Assembly: GCA_963695835.1 (NCBI GenBank)
Contig: CAVOHR010000001.1
Coordinates: forward strand, 1 to 64,000
Source: VRUE01 sp963695835
GTDB taxonomy: Bacteria > Actinomycetota > Thermoleophilia > Solirubrobacterales > 70-9
Length of the DNA stretch: 64,000 bases
Direction of reading: 5' to 3'
Shown here: positions 26,673 to 34,271 of the stretch, in pieces
How positions within the stretch are numbered: position 1 is the first letter of the stretch
Layout: every line of letters starts with the position of its first letter
Notes under the pieces: generated by a model
Told to the model about the DNA's origin: nothing
The model's input: only the letters and a program-made list of their open reading frames with translations
Database searches by the model: none
Program-made: the position numbers and the translations under genes

Positions 26673-26693
26673 TCTACGGTTGCTCGCGTCAAT

Positions 26694-27440
26694 ATGGCCG
26701 TCGATCTACGAGAACTATTGATGCAGAAGCAAGCGATGCTCGCGGCCCAGCTCGATGCTGCGGACGTTTTCTCTCACCCCGGTGCCAAGGGCGATGTCGG
26801 TGAGCTGAACTGGCACGCCGTCCTCAACGGGAGGCACGACGGCAAAGGCTTCCTGCCAGGGCGCTACGCAGTCTCCAGCGCCTTCGTCGTTGACGCCGAT
26901 GGAGCGACGAGCGACCAAATAGATCTAGTCATTCACGACGCCCACTTTTGTCCACTGCTTTTTGAGCACGCCGACAACCGATATATCCCCGCCGAGAGCG
27001 TGTACGCGGTTTTCGAGGTCAAGCCAGAACTCACTCGCGACTACGTCTTGTACGCAGCCGAGAAGGCTGCGTCGGTGCGTGCTCTTCGACGGACGAGCGT
27101 GCCAATCGTTCATGCTGGGGGCGAGTTCTCTCCGCGTGAGCCGTTTGAGATTCTCGCCGGGGTTCTTGCCAGGCGGAGTAGCTGGTCGTCGCCCTTGGGC
27201 GATTCCCTGGTAACGGCACTGGCTGATGCGAATCCGCAAGGAAGGCTCGACCTGGGCGCCACGGCTGAGAGCGGTGCGTTCGAGGTTTCTTACGGAGCCG
27301 CTTCGCCGGAGTTGACGATCAGTGATCCCGACGCCGGTCTCATGTTTTTTCTCACCCACCTCTACACGCGGCTCCAGCAGTTGGGAACGGTCACCGCAAT
27401 CGACCTTGTCGAGTACGGCCGTCCCCTTGGGACCAACTAA
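26694..27440 (+). CDS. Putative nuclease effector (DUF6602-like)
   Basis: A 248-aa soluble protein. Its centre has a PD-(D/E)XK pattern: Asp in TSDQIDLVIHD (about 74-84) and Glu/Lys in VYAVFEVKPEL (about 103-113). The layout resembles DUF6602 proteins. As last gene of the CBASS-like operon (21 bp after the JAB gene) it is the natural effector candidate. No SAVED or other known ligand-binding domain is evident, so how it would sense the nucleotide is unclear. The stop overlaps that of the convergent sigma gene by two bases. Confidence 0.65.
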   Translation: MAVDLRELLMQKQAMLAAQLDAADVFSHPGAKGDVGELNWHAVLNGRHDGKGFLPGRYAVSSAFVVDADGATSDQIDLVIHDAHFCPLLFEHADNRYIPAESVYAVFEVKPELTRDYVLYAAEKAASVRALRRTSVPIVHAGGEFSPREPFEILAGVLARRSSWSSPLGDSLVTALADANPQGRLDLGATAESGAFEVSYGAASPELTISDPDAGLMFFLTHLYTRLQQLGTVTAIDLVEYGRPLGTN

Positions 27441-28000
27441 GGGCTATGCGTTGCCCGCAAGGCCGCGCGACCCTCGGCGACGCAGCGGTTGACCTTTGCG
27501 TGAGACCAGCCAAAGCGCGCCCGGATCTCCACGTAGGAGTAACCGAGGGCGACCAAGGCGAGGGCGATCCGCTCGTCGCGCTTCAGCGTCGCGAACTGCG
27601 CGGTGCGTTGTCGCAGCTCGACCCGCAATTCGACCTCCTCGGCCGGCCCGCGTCTCTCGCAGGGCGCCACCGGCTCCTCGGGCTCTGTCCCATCGGGGCG
27701 CGCTGTCGACACTGCGCGGCGACCGGCCTCGCGACGGGCCTTCTTGCCGATGGCCCAGGCGCAGCGCTTCGTCACCACCCGCATCCAGCGCAGAGCGTCC
27801 GTCAGGTCCGAAGGGCCGTGGTATTTCCGCAGGAACTGGATGTGGGCGTCCTGCATCGCGTCCTCGGCGTCTTGAGAGCTGCGCGAGTGCCGTCGGGCGT
27901 CGGAGAGCAACAGCGCCGCGTGGCGCTCCAGCAAGCGTGCCAGCAGTTGAGCCTGCTCATTCGCGTTGCGCGGCGAAGACCCGGTGGGCTGGGTGGCCAT
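27437..28000 (-). CDS. ECF-like sigma factor without anchor
   Basis: About 187 aa from the ATG at 28000 (MATQPTG); the frame is open to 28072. A region-2-like part (SQDAEDAMQDAHIQFLRKYH) and a region-4 HTH (LGYSYVEIRARFGWSHAKVN) are present. No membrane segment. It converges on the nuclease effector. A diverged remnant of its last codons lies at 18735-18838, so this gene or a relative once stood next to the 117-aa protein. Targets unknown. Confidence 0.7.
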   Translation of the reverse strand: MATQPTGSSPRNANEQAQLLARLLERHAALLLSDARRHSRSSQDAEDAMQDAHIQFLRKYHGPSDLTDALRWMRVVTKRCAWAIGKKARREAGRRAVSTARPDGTEPEEPVAPCERRGPAEEVELRVELRQRTAQFATLKRDERIALALVALGYSYVEIRARFGWSHAKVNRCVAEGRAALRATHSP

Positions 28001-28262
28001 GCGCGGCCGAACCGCACGCTCTGCGTGCGACAATTCGGCCGCCCGCCACCCAGGCCGCCCGGGCGCCGACACGCGCCCGCCGCCAACTCTTCACCCTTCT
28101 GTCGCCCCTGACGTCCGCGAAGTCGGCGAACGATCTGCCACGAGGTGGTCGAGCGTCCGTCGCTGCGTTAAGACTTGGCTGACTTGGAGTAACGCGATTA
28201 GCCCGCTCCCCGACAACACCAAGCCCGAGTCGGTCGACTGGATCACCGGCAACGCTCTTGGC

Positions 28263-28727
28263 ATGCTTGAGGATCAGCAGCGCCGAGCCGAGTCGTTGCA
28301 GATCCGGGCTGCCCAAATCGCCGGGTTTGCTGGCGCAGCCGTCGCGCTCGGCGCGCCACTCGCTCGCGCCGCCTTGGGTCACCTGGATGGTTGCGACCAG
28401 CTTCTCGCCGCCATCTTCTACTTCGGCTCCGTCGGCACCCTCTCGCTTACGATCATGCTCAGTGTCGTCTTCGTCCTGATTCCGGTTCGGCACTACGCAA
28501 TTCCGGCAAGTGAGATCGGCCATTACATCGACGATCGGCGCTTCGTAACCCAGCCTCCCCCAGAGATCCAGTTCCGCACCCTCAAGTCAATTCGTCCCGC
28601 GGTCGTGCGCTACGAGGAGGTCAACGGGACCAAGGCATTCTGGCTCAAGATTGCGGCGATCCTGTTCCTCATCGGCCTTCTGCTGACCGTGGCAGTCGCC
28701 GTTACACTTGCGGCAGACCGTCTGTGA
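28263..28727 (+). CDS. Three-TM membrane protein of unknown role
   Basis: 154 aa from the ATG at 28263; the frame is open upstream but has no convincing start. A short amphipathic helix (LEDQQRRAESLQIRAAQI) leads into two close membrane helices (about 22-40 and 55-80). A soluble middle and a third helix at the C-terminus (AILFLIGLLLTVAVAVTLAA) follow. The topology recalls SLATT/Pycsar-type small membrane effectors, but I cannot assign a family. GTGA overlap links it to the next tiny ORF. Confidence 0.5.
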   Translation: MLEDQQRRAESLQIRAAQIAGFAGAAVALGAPLARAALGHLDGCDQLLAAIFYFGSVGTLSLTIMLSVVFVLIPVRHYAIPASEIGHYIDDRRFVTQPPPEIQFRTLKSIRPAVVRYEEVNGTKAFWLKIAAILFLIGLLLTVAVAVTLAADRL

Positions 28728-28897
28728 GACACGACGACGAGACGACCACACCACCGCAGGGCTCTACCGAGGAGGATCAACCCCTCTCCGATACCCAGGC
28801 AGAGCTCCACCAGGAGGGCAGGTCCCTTTCCAACCACGACAAGGATCTCGGCGAGAAGCTTGCGGAGATCATCGGGAAGCCTGAGAGTGATGACTGA
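28724..28897 (+). CDS. Micro-ORF A with LSDT motif
   Basis: 57-aa acidic, hydrophilic protein. It contains EEDQPLSDTQAELHQEG followed by a weaker second copy, RSLSNHDKDLGEKL. GTG overlaps the stop of the membrane-protein gene by 4 bp, and its own end overlaps ORF B by 8 bp. Likely translated by coupling. No family recognised. Confidence 0.5.
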   Translation: MRHDDETTTPPQGSTEEDQPLSDTQAELHQEGRSLSNHDKDLGEKLAEIIGKPESDD

Positions 28898-29054
28898 GAT
28901 CACGCCAGATCCAAAGAATGAAGAGGAGTTCCTCGCCGACACCGAGGCCGAGCTGGTCGAAGTGTTGAAGAGCCGTAACGGGGGTGGCGATGAGCCGCTC
29001 TCCGATACCGAGCCCGACAGCGGCGAAGTTCAGGAGGGGGATCAAGGTGCCTGA
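28890..29054 (+). CDS. Micro-ORF B with two LSDT-type motifs
   Basis: 54-aa acidic protein with EFLADTEAELVEVL and DEPLSDTEPDSGEV, two versions of the motif in ORFs A and C. It overlaps ORF A (8 bp) and ORF C (8 bp). The sequence is expected to be disordered or form a short helix after the motif. Function unknown. Confidence 0.5.
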   Translation: MTEITPDPKNEEEFLADTEAELVEVLKSRNGGGDEPLSDTEPDSGEVQEGDQGA

Positions 29055-29226
29055 CGACAAACCCGACGACGCTCCGTCCACCGAGCAGTCGCCAGAGGTT
29101 CCGCCCGAGCAGCCGCAGTCCCTATCCGACACCGAGGCGGACCTGCAGGAGTTCTTCGGAAGCCAGGAACCACAGGGCGAGAGCCGTCCACGCCCCCGAG
29201 ATCACAGCAGGAGTCGCGGCGCGTAG
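29047..29226 (+). CDS. Micro-ORF C with LSDTE motif
   Basis: 59-aa protein: Pro/acid-rich start, then QSLSDTEADLQEFFGS, then a basic Arg-rich end. GTG at 29047 has AGGAGGGG about 6 nt upstream. Last of the four-gene overlapping set starting at 28263. It ends 35 bp from the convergent relaxase stop. Function unknown. Confidence 0.5.
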   Translation: MPDDKPDDAPSTEQSPEVPPEQPQSLSDTEADLQEFFGSQEPQGESRPRPRDHSRSRGA

Positions 29227-29260
29227 CTGAGCACCCGAGAAGGCGATCCGGGTCGGGCAT

Positions 29261-32200
29261 TTAACGCCCGATCGAGATCCCCTTTGCTGCTTGGCGCTGC
29301 GCGCTTCGATCCCGCGCTCGCCCAAGTCGCTGCCGGGCGGCTTCGATCGTGCGACGCGCGCGGGCTCGCTCAGCTCGCGCCGTGGCGCTGCGTGGCTGGC
29401 GTCCAAGGGCACGATCGGGGTCGCGGACGCCGTGGCGCTGGCGGTAGAGGGCAATCGCGTTGGCGCCGCGTCCCCAGGCAAGCGCCTTGGCCGGCTCGCC
29501 TGCCGGGAAGGGGCCGAGCGTCTTGTAGATGATCTCGTTGGCGTCGAGGCGCCCGGCGGCGACTTCGCGGCGGGAGAGGTTGGCGATCCGCTCCTCGACC
29601 AGGATCGCCTCCAGGCGCCGCTGCGGCTCGCTCGGCTTTACTTCCTCCGTTCGCGCCGACGCTGGCGGCAGCGCCTCGCGCTCGGCACGGCGGCGGCCCA
29701 GCGACTGGGCGGCATTTGCCTCAGCGGCCCGTGCCCAGGCAAGCTCGCCCGGCGCCGGCTTGCTCATCGCCTCGATCGCCTTGCGCTCCCCGCTCAGTCG
29801 CTTCACGGCCGCCTCGGCCTGTGCGATAGCGCGATCGAGGCGGTCGCGGTGCGCCAGCTCGGGATCGGCAGAGCGCCCCTCGTTCGCAAGCACGGAGCGG
29901 CGCTCGGCCAGCTCGACTCCAGGCATCGACTCGACCTTGTGGCGCAGCGAGACCTCGGCCGCCGCGTAGTCGGCACCCTCGCGCTCGATCGAGGCGCGGA
30001 TGTCGTGCAACTCATCTGAGACCTCGCGGCGGCCGGGCCCAAGCTCGGGATCGATCAGCTCCGAGGAGGCAACGGCGTAGACGTTTGCGACCTCGCGGCC
30101 GCGGCTGATCGCGACCAGCTCGTTCTCCAGGCCCGAGGTGGCGTCGAGCAACGGGTAGGCCCGATCGTAGGTTTGAGCCTGGGAGCCGAACTTCGTCACC
30201 GCGTAGGCGTGCTGCAGGGCCGGCGCACCGTCGAGCGTGCGGCGGTCGAGGTAGCCGGGGCCGAGCGTCACCGTTCGCTCATCGCCACCGACCCGGCGCA
30301 GGCTGACGGTGCGTGCCGCCGCGTCGACCGCGATCATGTCCCAGCGCTCGCGGTTGTCCACGCCCGCCATGTTGATTCGCGTCTGCACCCGGTCGCCGAC
30401 CGCGAAGGGAGCCTCGCCCACCAGCACCTCGGCACCGCCCAGCTTTCCTTCGGCGCCGCGCAGCGCCCGCGCGCCTTCGTTTAGGAAGTCGACGTCGCGG
30501 TTGCGGCGGGCGATCATCACGGCGTCGGCGCCGGAGGCAAAGTCGCGATGCCAGTCGGCGAGCAGGCCGTGAAGCGTGCTCGGCAAATCGTCGCCGACAA
30601 TCAGCCGGCTCTGGGTGCGCAGCAGGTCAAGCGCCTCAGAGCCGCGGCCCTCGTGGACGAGGGCGACGAGCTCGCGGTCGGGCTCGCGGCGCTGGCGGCG
30701 GATCGTCTCCAGCTTGATCGGCTCGAGGACCCGGGTCAGGTGCGCGTAGAGGCCGCCCGGCCCGATCGCGCCGATCTGGCGCGGGTCGCCGATCACCACC
30801 AGCTTCCCCTCGCGGGCCGCGATCAGCGAGCGCAGCGCCTCCAGGTCGATGGTCGAGGTCGTACTTGCCTCATCGACGACGATCACCGTGCCCCGGCGAA
30901 GCCCGAGCCCGTCGGCCTCCCATTCCTCCGCGCGGTTCAGCAGGGCGCGGATCGAGGTCGCCGGCACCCCGGCGTCGGTCAGCTCGCCTGACGCGGTGCG
31001 GGCGGTGGCGACGCCCATGACCTCGAAGCCGGCCTCCTCCCAGGCTTCGCGCGCCGCCGCAAGCGCCGTCGTCTTGCCGGTCCCCGGCCAGGCGGCGACG
31101 GGGACGACCTGCTCGCCAGCGGTGGTCAGCCGCAGCACCATCTCGCGCTGGTCGGTCCCGAGGTAGGGGTGGCGGGCGAGCGCGGCCTCGACGGCTGGGC
31201 GATCGACGACCGAGACGGCCGCGCCGGCGCCGCCGAGGGCGCTCTCGATGAAGCGCCGCTCCAGCTCGGCCAGGCGCGGGGTGGTGTAGTGGGGCTGGTC
31301 GAGGAGGTCGCGTGAGGCATGCACGCAGATCACGTGGTCGGAGGCGAGCAGGCGATCGACGGCCGTGGTCAGGCTCGACAGGTCGGCCCCCTCTGGCAGC
31401 TGGTCGGCCAGCGCCCAGAGCACGGCGCGGCGATCGAAGTGGGAGCTGGTCTGCTCCAGCTTCGCCAGGGCGGCATCGATGTGGGCCGGGGTGAGCCTTT
31501 CCGGCTCGCGCGGGCGGGCGGAGCGCACCATCTCCCCCACGCCCGCCGGGGTCAGGCCGTGGGGCTCAAGCTGCCGGGTCCATTCCGAGCGCCGCTGGTC
31601 GACGTCGACGCCGTAGTCCTTAGCGTCGCGGGTGCGGTAGGCGGCGGTCTGGGCGGCCTCGACGCTGGAGACCCCGTGCTTCTCAAGCCAGCTGGCGATC
31701 TCGCGCGAACGGGTGCTGAGCGCCTCGATCGCCTCGCGCGGGACCCCGCGCAGGTCGGCGTAGCCGTTGGTGACGGCCTCGAACTCCAGGCCGAACTCGC
31801 GCAGGAAGCCGGCCCGCAGCGCCGCCTGGAAGACGACCCCCGCCGACTTGCCGTGAGGCCAAAGCGGCGAGCGACCGCGCGGGCTGGCAAGGGTGAGCCA
31901 TTTGCCGTCGCTGCGCGCGCGGGTCAGGTTGGAAACGACGACGTGGACGTGCAGTGCGGGATCGCCGGCCCTCGACATCCGGTGGCGAAAGGCCATGCCG
32001 ACGAAGCCTTCGCCGCGCTCGATCGTCTTGCCGCCCTTGCCGCGCTGCACGAGACAAGCCTCGGCCTCCAGGTGGGCGATGCCAGCTCGAACCGCTTCGC
32101 CCACGATGCCGAGAACCCGCTCGCGGGTCTGCTCGTCGCCGAGCGCGTAGATCAGCGAGACCGACTTGGGCGCGGAGAAGCGGACGTCGTAGCCGAGCAC

Positions 32201-32476
32201 CGGTTCGGCCCGGCGCTGGCTGCCGTCGGGGCGGGTGTAGACGCGGGTGGCGGGACGCTGCAGGAGCTGGGCACCGCTTGTGGGGTCGCGCCCCTCGAGG
32301 ATCGCGCCGTAGCCCTCGGGGCTGACCTCGCCCGAGAGCCCCATCTCCTCGGCGAGCTCGCCGACCCACTCTCCCGCCGCCTCGCCGGGCTTGGTGTAGT
32401 AGTCATCGCCGCCCTGGGCCACGGCCGCCAGCCAGTAGCCCGCGTTGGCTCGCTGGATCTTGGTGACGCCGACCAT
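29261..32476 (-). CDS. MobF/TrwC-type relaxase-helicase
   Basis: A 1071-aa conjugative relaxase. The N-terminal nuclease has a Tyr pair (Tyr26-Tyr27 in DDYYTKPG) and the HUH metal site (His165 in FRHRMS, His176 and His178 in LHVHVVVSN). A TraI-like superfamily 1 helicase follows with Walker A AAWPGTGKTT near 475 and Walker B VIVVDEASTTSTIDLE, then GDPRQIGAIGPGG. The C-terminal ~200 residues are a charged coiled region. It should nick the transfer origin, stay bound to the 5' end and unwind the strand. A LexA-type box lies 50 bp upstream, and candidate origin repeats 150-185 bp upstream. Confidence 0.95.
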   Translation of the reverse strand: MVGVTKIQRANAGYWLAAVAQGGDDYYTKPGEAAGEWVGELAEEMGLSGEVSPEGYGAILEGRDPTSGAQLLQRPATRVYTRPDGSQRRAEPVLGYDVRFSAPKSVSLIYALGDEQTRERVLGIVGEAVRAGIAHLEAEACLVQRGKGGKTIERGEGFVGMAFRHRMSRAGDPALHVHVVVSNLTRARSDGKWLTLASPRGRSPLWPHGKSAGVVFQAALRAGFLREFGLEFEAVTNGYADLRGVPREAIEALSTRSREIASWLEKHGVSSVEAAQTAAYRTRDAKDYGVDVDQRRSEWTRQLEPHGLTPAGVGEMVRSARPREPERLTPAHIDAALAKLEQTSSHFDRRAVLWALADQLPEGADLSSLTTAVDRLLASDHVICVHASRDLLDQPHYTTPRLAELERRFIESALGGAGAAVSVVDRPAVEAALARHPYLGTDQREMVLRLTTAGEQVVPVAAWPGTGKTTALAAAREAWEEAGFEVMGVATARTASGELTDAGVPATSIRALLNRAEEWEADGLGLRRGTVIVVDEASTTSTIDLEALRSLIAAREGKLVVIGDPRQIGAIGPGGLYAHLTRVLEPIKLETIRRQRREPDRELVALVHEGRGSEALDLLRTQSRLIVGDDLPSTLHGLLADWHRDFASGADAVMIARRNRDVDFLNEGARALRGAEGKLGGAEVLVGEAPFAVGDRVQTRINMAGVDNRERWDMIAVDAAARTVSLRRVGGDERTVTLGPGYLDRRTLDGAPALQHAYAVTKFGSQAQTYDRAYPLLDATSGLENELVAISRGREVANVYAVASSELIDPELGPGRREVSDELHDIRASIEREGADYAAAEVSLRHKVESMPGVELAERRSVLANEGRSADPELAHRDRLDRAIAQAEAAVKRLSGERKAIEAMSKPAPGELAWARAAEANAAQSLGRRRAEREALPPASARTEEVKPSEPQRRLEAILVEERIANLSRREVAAGRLDANEIIYKTLGPFPAGEPAKALAWGRGANAIALYRQRHGVRDPDRALGRQPRSATARAERARARRTIEAARQRLGRARDRSAQRQAAKGISIGR

Positions 32477-32525
32477 TGCGGGTGTTGATGTCCGCCGCAG
32501 GGCCGCTTCGCCCCGTCCGATTTAT

Positions 32526-32539
32526 CGAACACCTGTTCG
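32526..32539 (-). promoter_or_regulatory. LexA (SOS) box before relaxase
   Basis: CGAAC-ACCT-GTTCG, a perfect palindrome matching the Gram-positive/actinobacterial LexA operator CGAAC-N4-GTTCG. It lies 50 bp before the relaxase ATG on the expected promoter side. It implies that DNA damage induces relaxase expression; this is inference from the operator alone. Confidence 0.7.
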
Positions 32540-32627
32540 GGTGCATAATGTGTCGGCTGTCGGGGCTGGTCTCTGGGGGAGGCTCAGGCGGACGGCAGGA
32601 TCGGGTCCGAGTCGGGGTGCTGTCGGG

Positions 32628-32661
32628 GCGTCAGCAAGAAGCTGATGCGTCAGCGAGAAGC
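32628..32661. repeat. oriT: Tandem 15-bp repeats, possible transfer origin
   Basis: GCGTCAGC(A/G)AGAAGC occurs at 32628-32642 and 32647-32661, period 19, in the 390-bp noncoding stretch between the relaxase and the gene starting at 33151. Relaxase-proximal iterated repeats often mark oriT. No nick site can be assigned. The rest of 32477-32823 shows only the SOS box and a short stem CCCGGC / GCCGGG near 32780. Confidence 0.4.
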
Positions 32662-32823
32662 GGTGCTGCGGTGATGCTGCGTGGGGGATGGTCGTCGTGC
32701 TGAGGAGTTGCGGGGCGATCGAAGCTCGAAGGCTGATCGTGTGGGCGCGAGCTGGCAGCGCCGCCTGCCGCCACGCCCGGCCGGAGAAGCCGGGTCAACT
32801 CTGCGGACCGGGGAGGGAAGAAA

Positions 32824-32862
32824 CAACCCGCCCGCGCTGTGACGCCAAGCGCGGGCGGGTTG
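32824..32862 (-). terminator. Rho-independent terminator
   Basis: Perfect 15-bp stem (32824-32838 with 32848-32862), GC-rich with a 9-nt loop, followed on the minus strand by TTTCTTCC. It begins 5 bp after the stop of the small winged-helix gene and ends the leftward DNA-processing operon before the relaxase promoter. Confidence 0.85.
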
Positions 32863-32866
32863 TCGC

Positions 32867-33151
32867 TCAGCAGGTTTCACCAAGCAGGGCGTTGACGCGA
32901 AGCGCGGCTGGAGTTGCCGAGACCGCCTCGCTGCGCTGCAAGACACCAGCGGCTGCCAGCTCGCGGACCGCGCGCAGCACCTTCTCTCTTTCCTCGGTGT
33001 CCTCAGGGTCGTCGGCGACACGGCGGACCAGCTCCGTGATGGCAAGCTGATCGGGGCTCTCGTCGAACACCTCGAAGAGAACGGCGCGTTCGACCTTCTC
33101 GTCCTGCTTGCCGGGCAAAGCCCGCGAGCGCGGGCTATCGTCGTCGTGCAT
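32867..33151 (-). CDS. Small winged-helix-like protein
   Basis: 94 aa from the ATG at 33151, chosen because AAAGAGG lies 8-9 nt upstream; a longer frame (to 33370) lacks support. The acidic N-terminus is followed by a helical pattern (VERAVLFEVFDESPDQLAIT, then EKVLRAVRELAAAGVLQRS) typical of a winged helix. Last gene before the terminator at 32824. Probably a DNA-binding regulator of the element. Confidence 0.65.
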   Translation of the reverse strand: MHDDDSPRSRALPGKQDEKVERAVLFEVFDESPDQLAITELVRRVADDPEDTEEREKVLRAVRELAAAGVLQRSEAVSATPAALRVNALLGETC

Positions 33152-33281
33152 GGGAAGACCTCTTTCCTGTGCCATGCCCCCGGCTGTGCAACCAGCGCGG
33201 GGGCGCTTTGATGGTCGAGGGGTTAAGGAAGCGGCGGCGGAAAGTATGCCCCCCGCCGGGCAAGGGGCGCGAGGGCGGCGC

Positions 33282-33935
33282 TCAGAGCGTCGCCGCGAGT
33301 TCGCGGTGCGCCCAGGCCGCCGCGGCGGCGAGGGTCGGACCGTGGCAGATCCCGTTGCACCAACAGCCAAGGGTCGCGCCGTGCAAGCTCGCCAGCTTCT
33401 CCAAGCCGATCCTGCCCGCCTTGATCTCTCCCCACAGCCAGCGCTTGTGAAGGTCGACCGCCTCGGGGGCTGAGCCGACGACGATCACGCCCGGAACCTT
33501 GCTCGGGCGATGGGTGTAGCGGTTGCCCCACTCCCCCGGCTCGTCGGTGTGGGGGCAGCGGCCACGACCGATGTAGAAGTCGTAGGGGTCCTGCATGCAG
33601 TGGACGACGCGCGCCATCGGCGGCTCCTCGCGCCGGGGATCGAGAGCGGTGATCGCCGTGGCGATCACCGTGAAGACCGGGTAGCTGAAGCTGCCGTGGC
33701 GCATCTCGCGCCGGCCGAGGGCACCGCGGACCTCTACGCGCGAGCCGCGCTCGAAGCGCTCCGCGCACCGCGACGCGAGGGCGCCGCTCGCGATCACGTC
33801 GAGGCGCAGCGGGTTCGAGGCGACCGCCTCGGAGTCGTCCTCGACCAGGTGAAAGCCCGACACGGCGACTCCCTCGGTCGTGCGAGCCAACCGCGGCTCC
33901 CTGCTGATCGTGCCCTGCACCTTGAACTCGCTCAT
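33282..33935 (-). CDS. SSB-like OB fold fused to DUF4326
   Basis: 217 aa from the ATG at 33935 with an AAGGAG site. Residues 1-~105 read as an SSB-type OB fold (MSEFKVQGTISREPRLARTT, then GSRVEVRGALGRREM). Residues ~108-210 match DUF4326 (DFYIGRGRCPHTDEPGEWGN, then LGCWCNGICHGPTLA). An internal ATG at the junction could also give the second domain alone. Lies in the operon with the true SSB. DUF4326 function is unknown; here it is tied to single-stranded DNA binding. Confidence 0.75.
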   Translation of the reverse strand: MSEFKVQGTISREPRLARTTEGVAVSGFHLVEDDSEAVASNPLRLDVIASGALASRCAERFERGSRVEVRGALGRREMRHGSFSYPVFTVIATAITALDPRREEPPMARVVHCMQDPYDFYIGRGRCPHTDEPGEWGNRYTHRPSKVPGVIVVGSAPEAVDLHKRWLWGEIKAGRIGLEKLASLHGATLGCWCNGICHGPTLAAAAAWAHRELAATL

Positions 33936-33969
33936 CGCATCGCTCCTTTTCCGCCCCCGCGGGGCCTCG

Positions 33970-34168
33970 CTGCACAACTGCCTGCGAAAAAGCCCGCGGG
34001 GGGGCGCTGCGCACCGCAGGACGGATGGTCGGGCGGGCCGCTCACCTGACCTTGGAGGCGAAGGCCATGACGATGAGCGGCCCGCTCGACCATCCGTTCG
34101 GAGGGGAAGGGGCGAAGCCCCTTGCGCCGCGCGCCCCCGTGGGCTACGCCTGGCGGGTGGTTGTGCAG
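33970..34168. repeat. 200-bp nested quasi-palindrome 3
   Basis: Outer arms CTGCACAAC / GTTGTGCAG (33970-33978, 34160-34168) and a diverged middle pairing (about 33991-34010 with 34125-34145). An inner pair of 24-nt arms (34021-34044, 34074-34097) has one mismatch. A separate hairpin AAGGGGC-GAA-GCCCCTT lies at 34107-34123. It fills most of the 336-bp gap between ssb and the SSB-DUF4326 gene; no coding frame there is convincing. Confidence 0.75.
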
Positions 34169-34271
34169 CTGGCTTCCCAACCAACTGGGCCGCCTCCTCA
34201 GAGGCGGCGAGATCGAGCACCGAGGGAACGAGAAAAGGGGCGGCCCCTGGCTCGGGACCGCCCCCTCGGGC

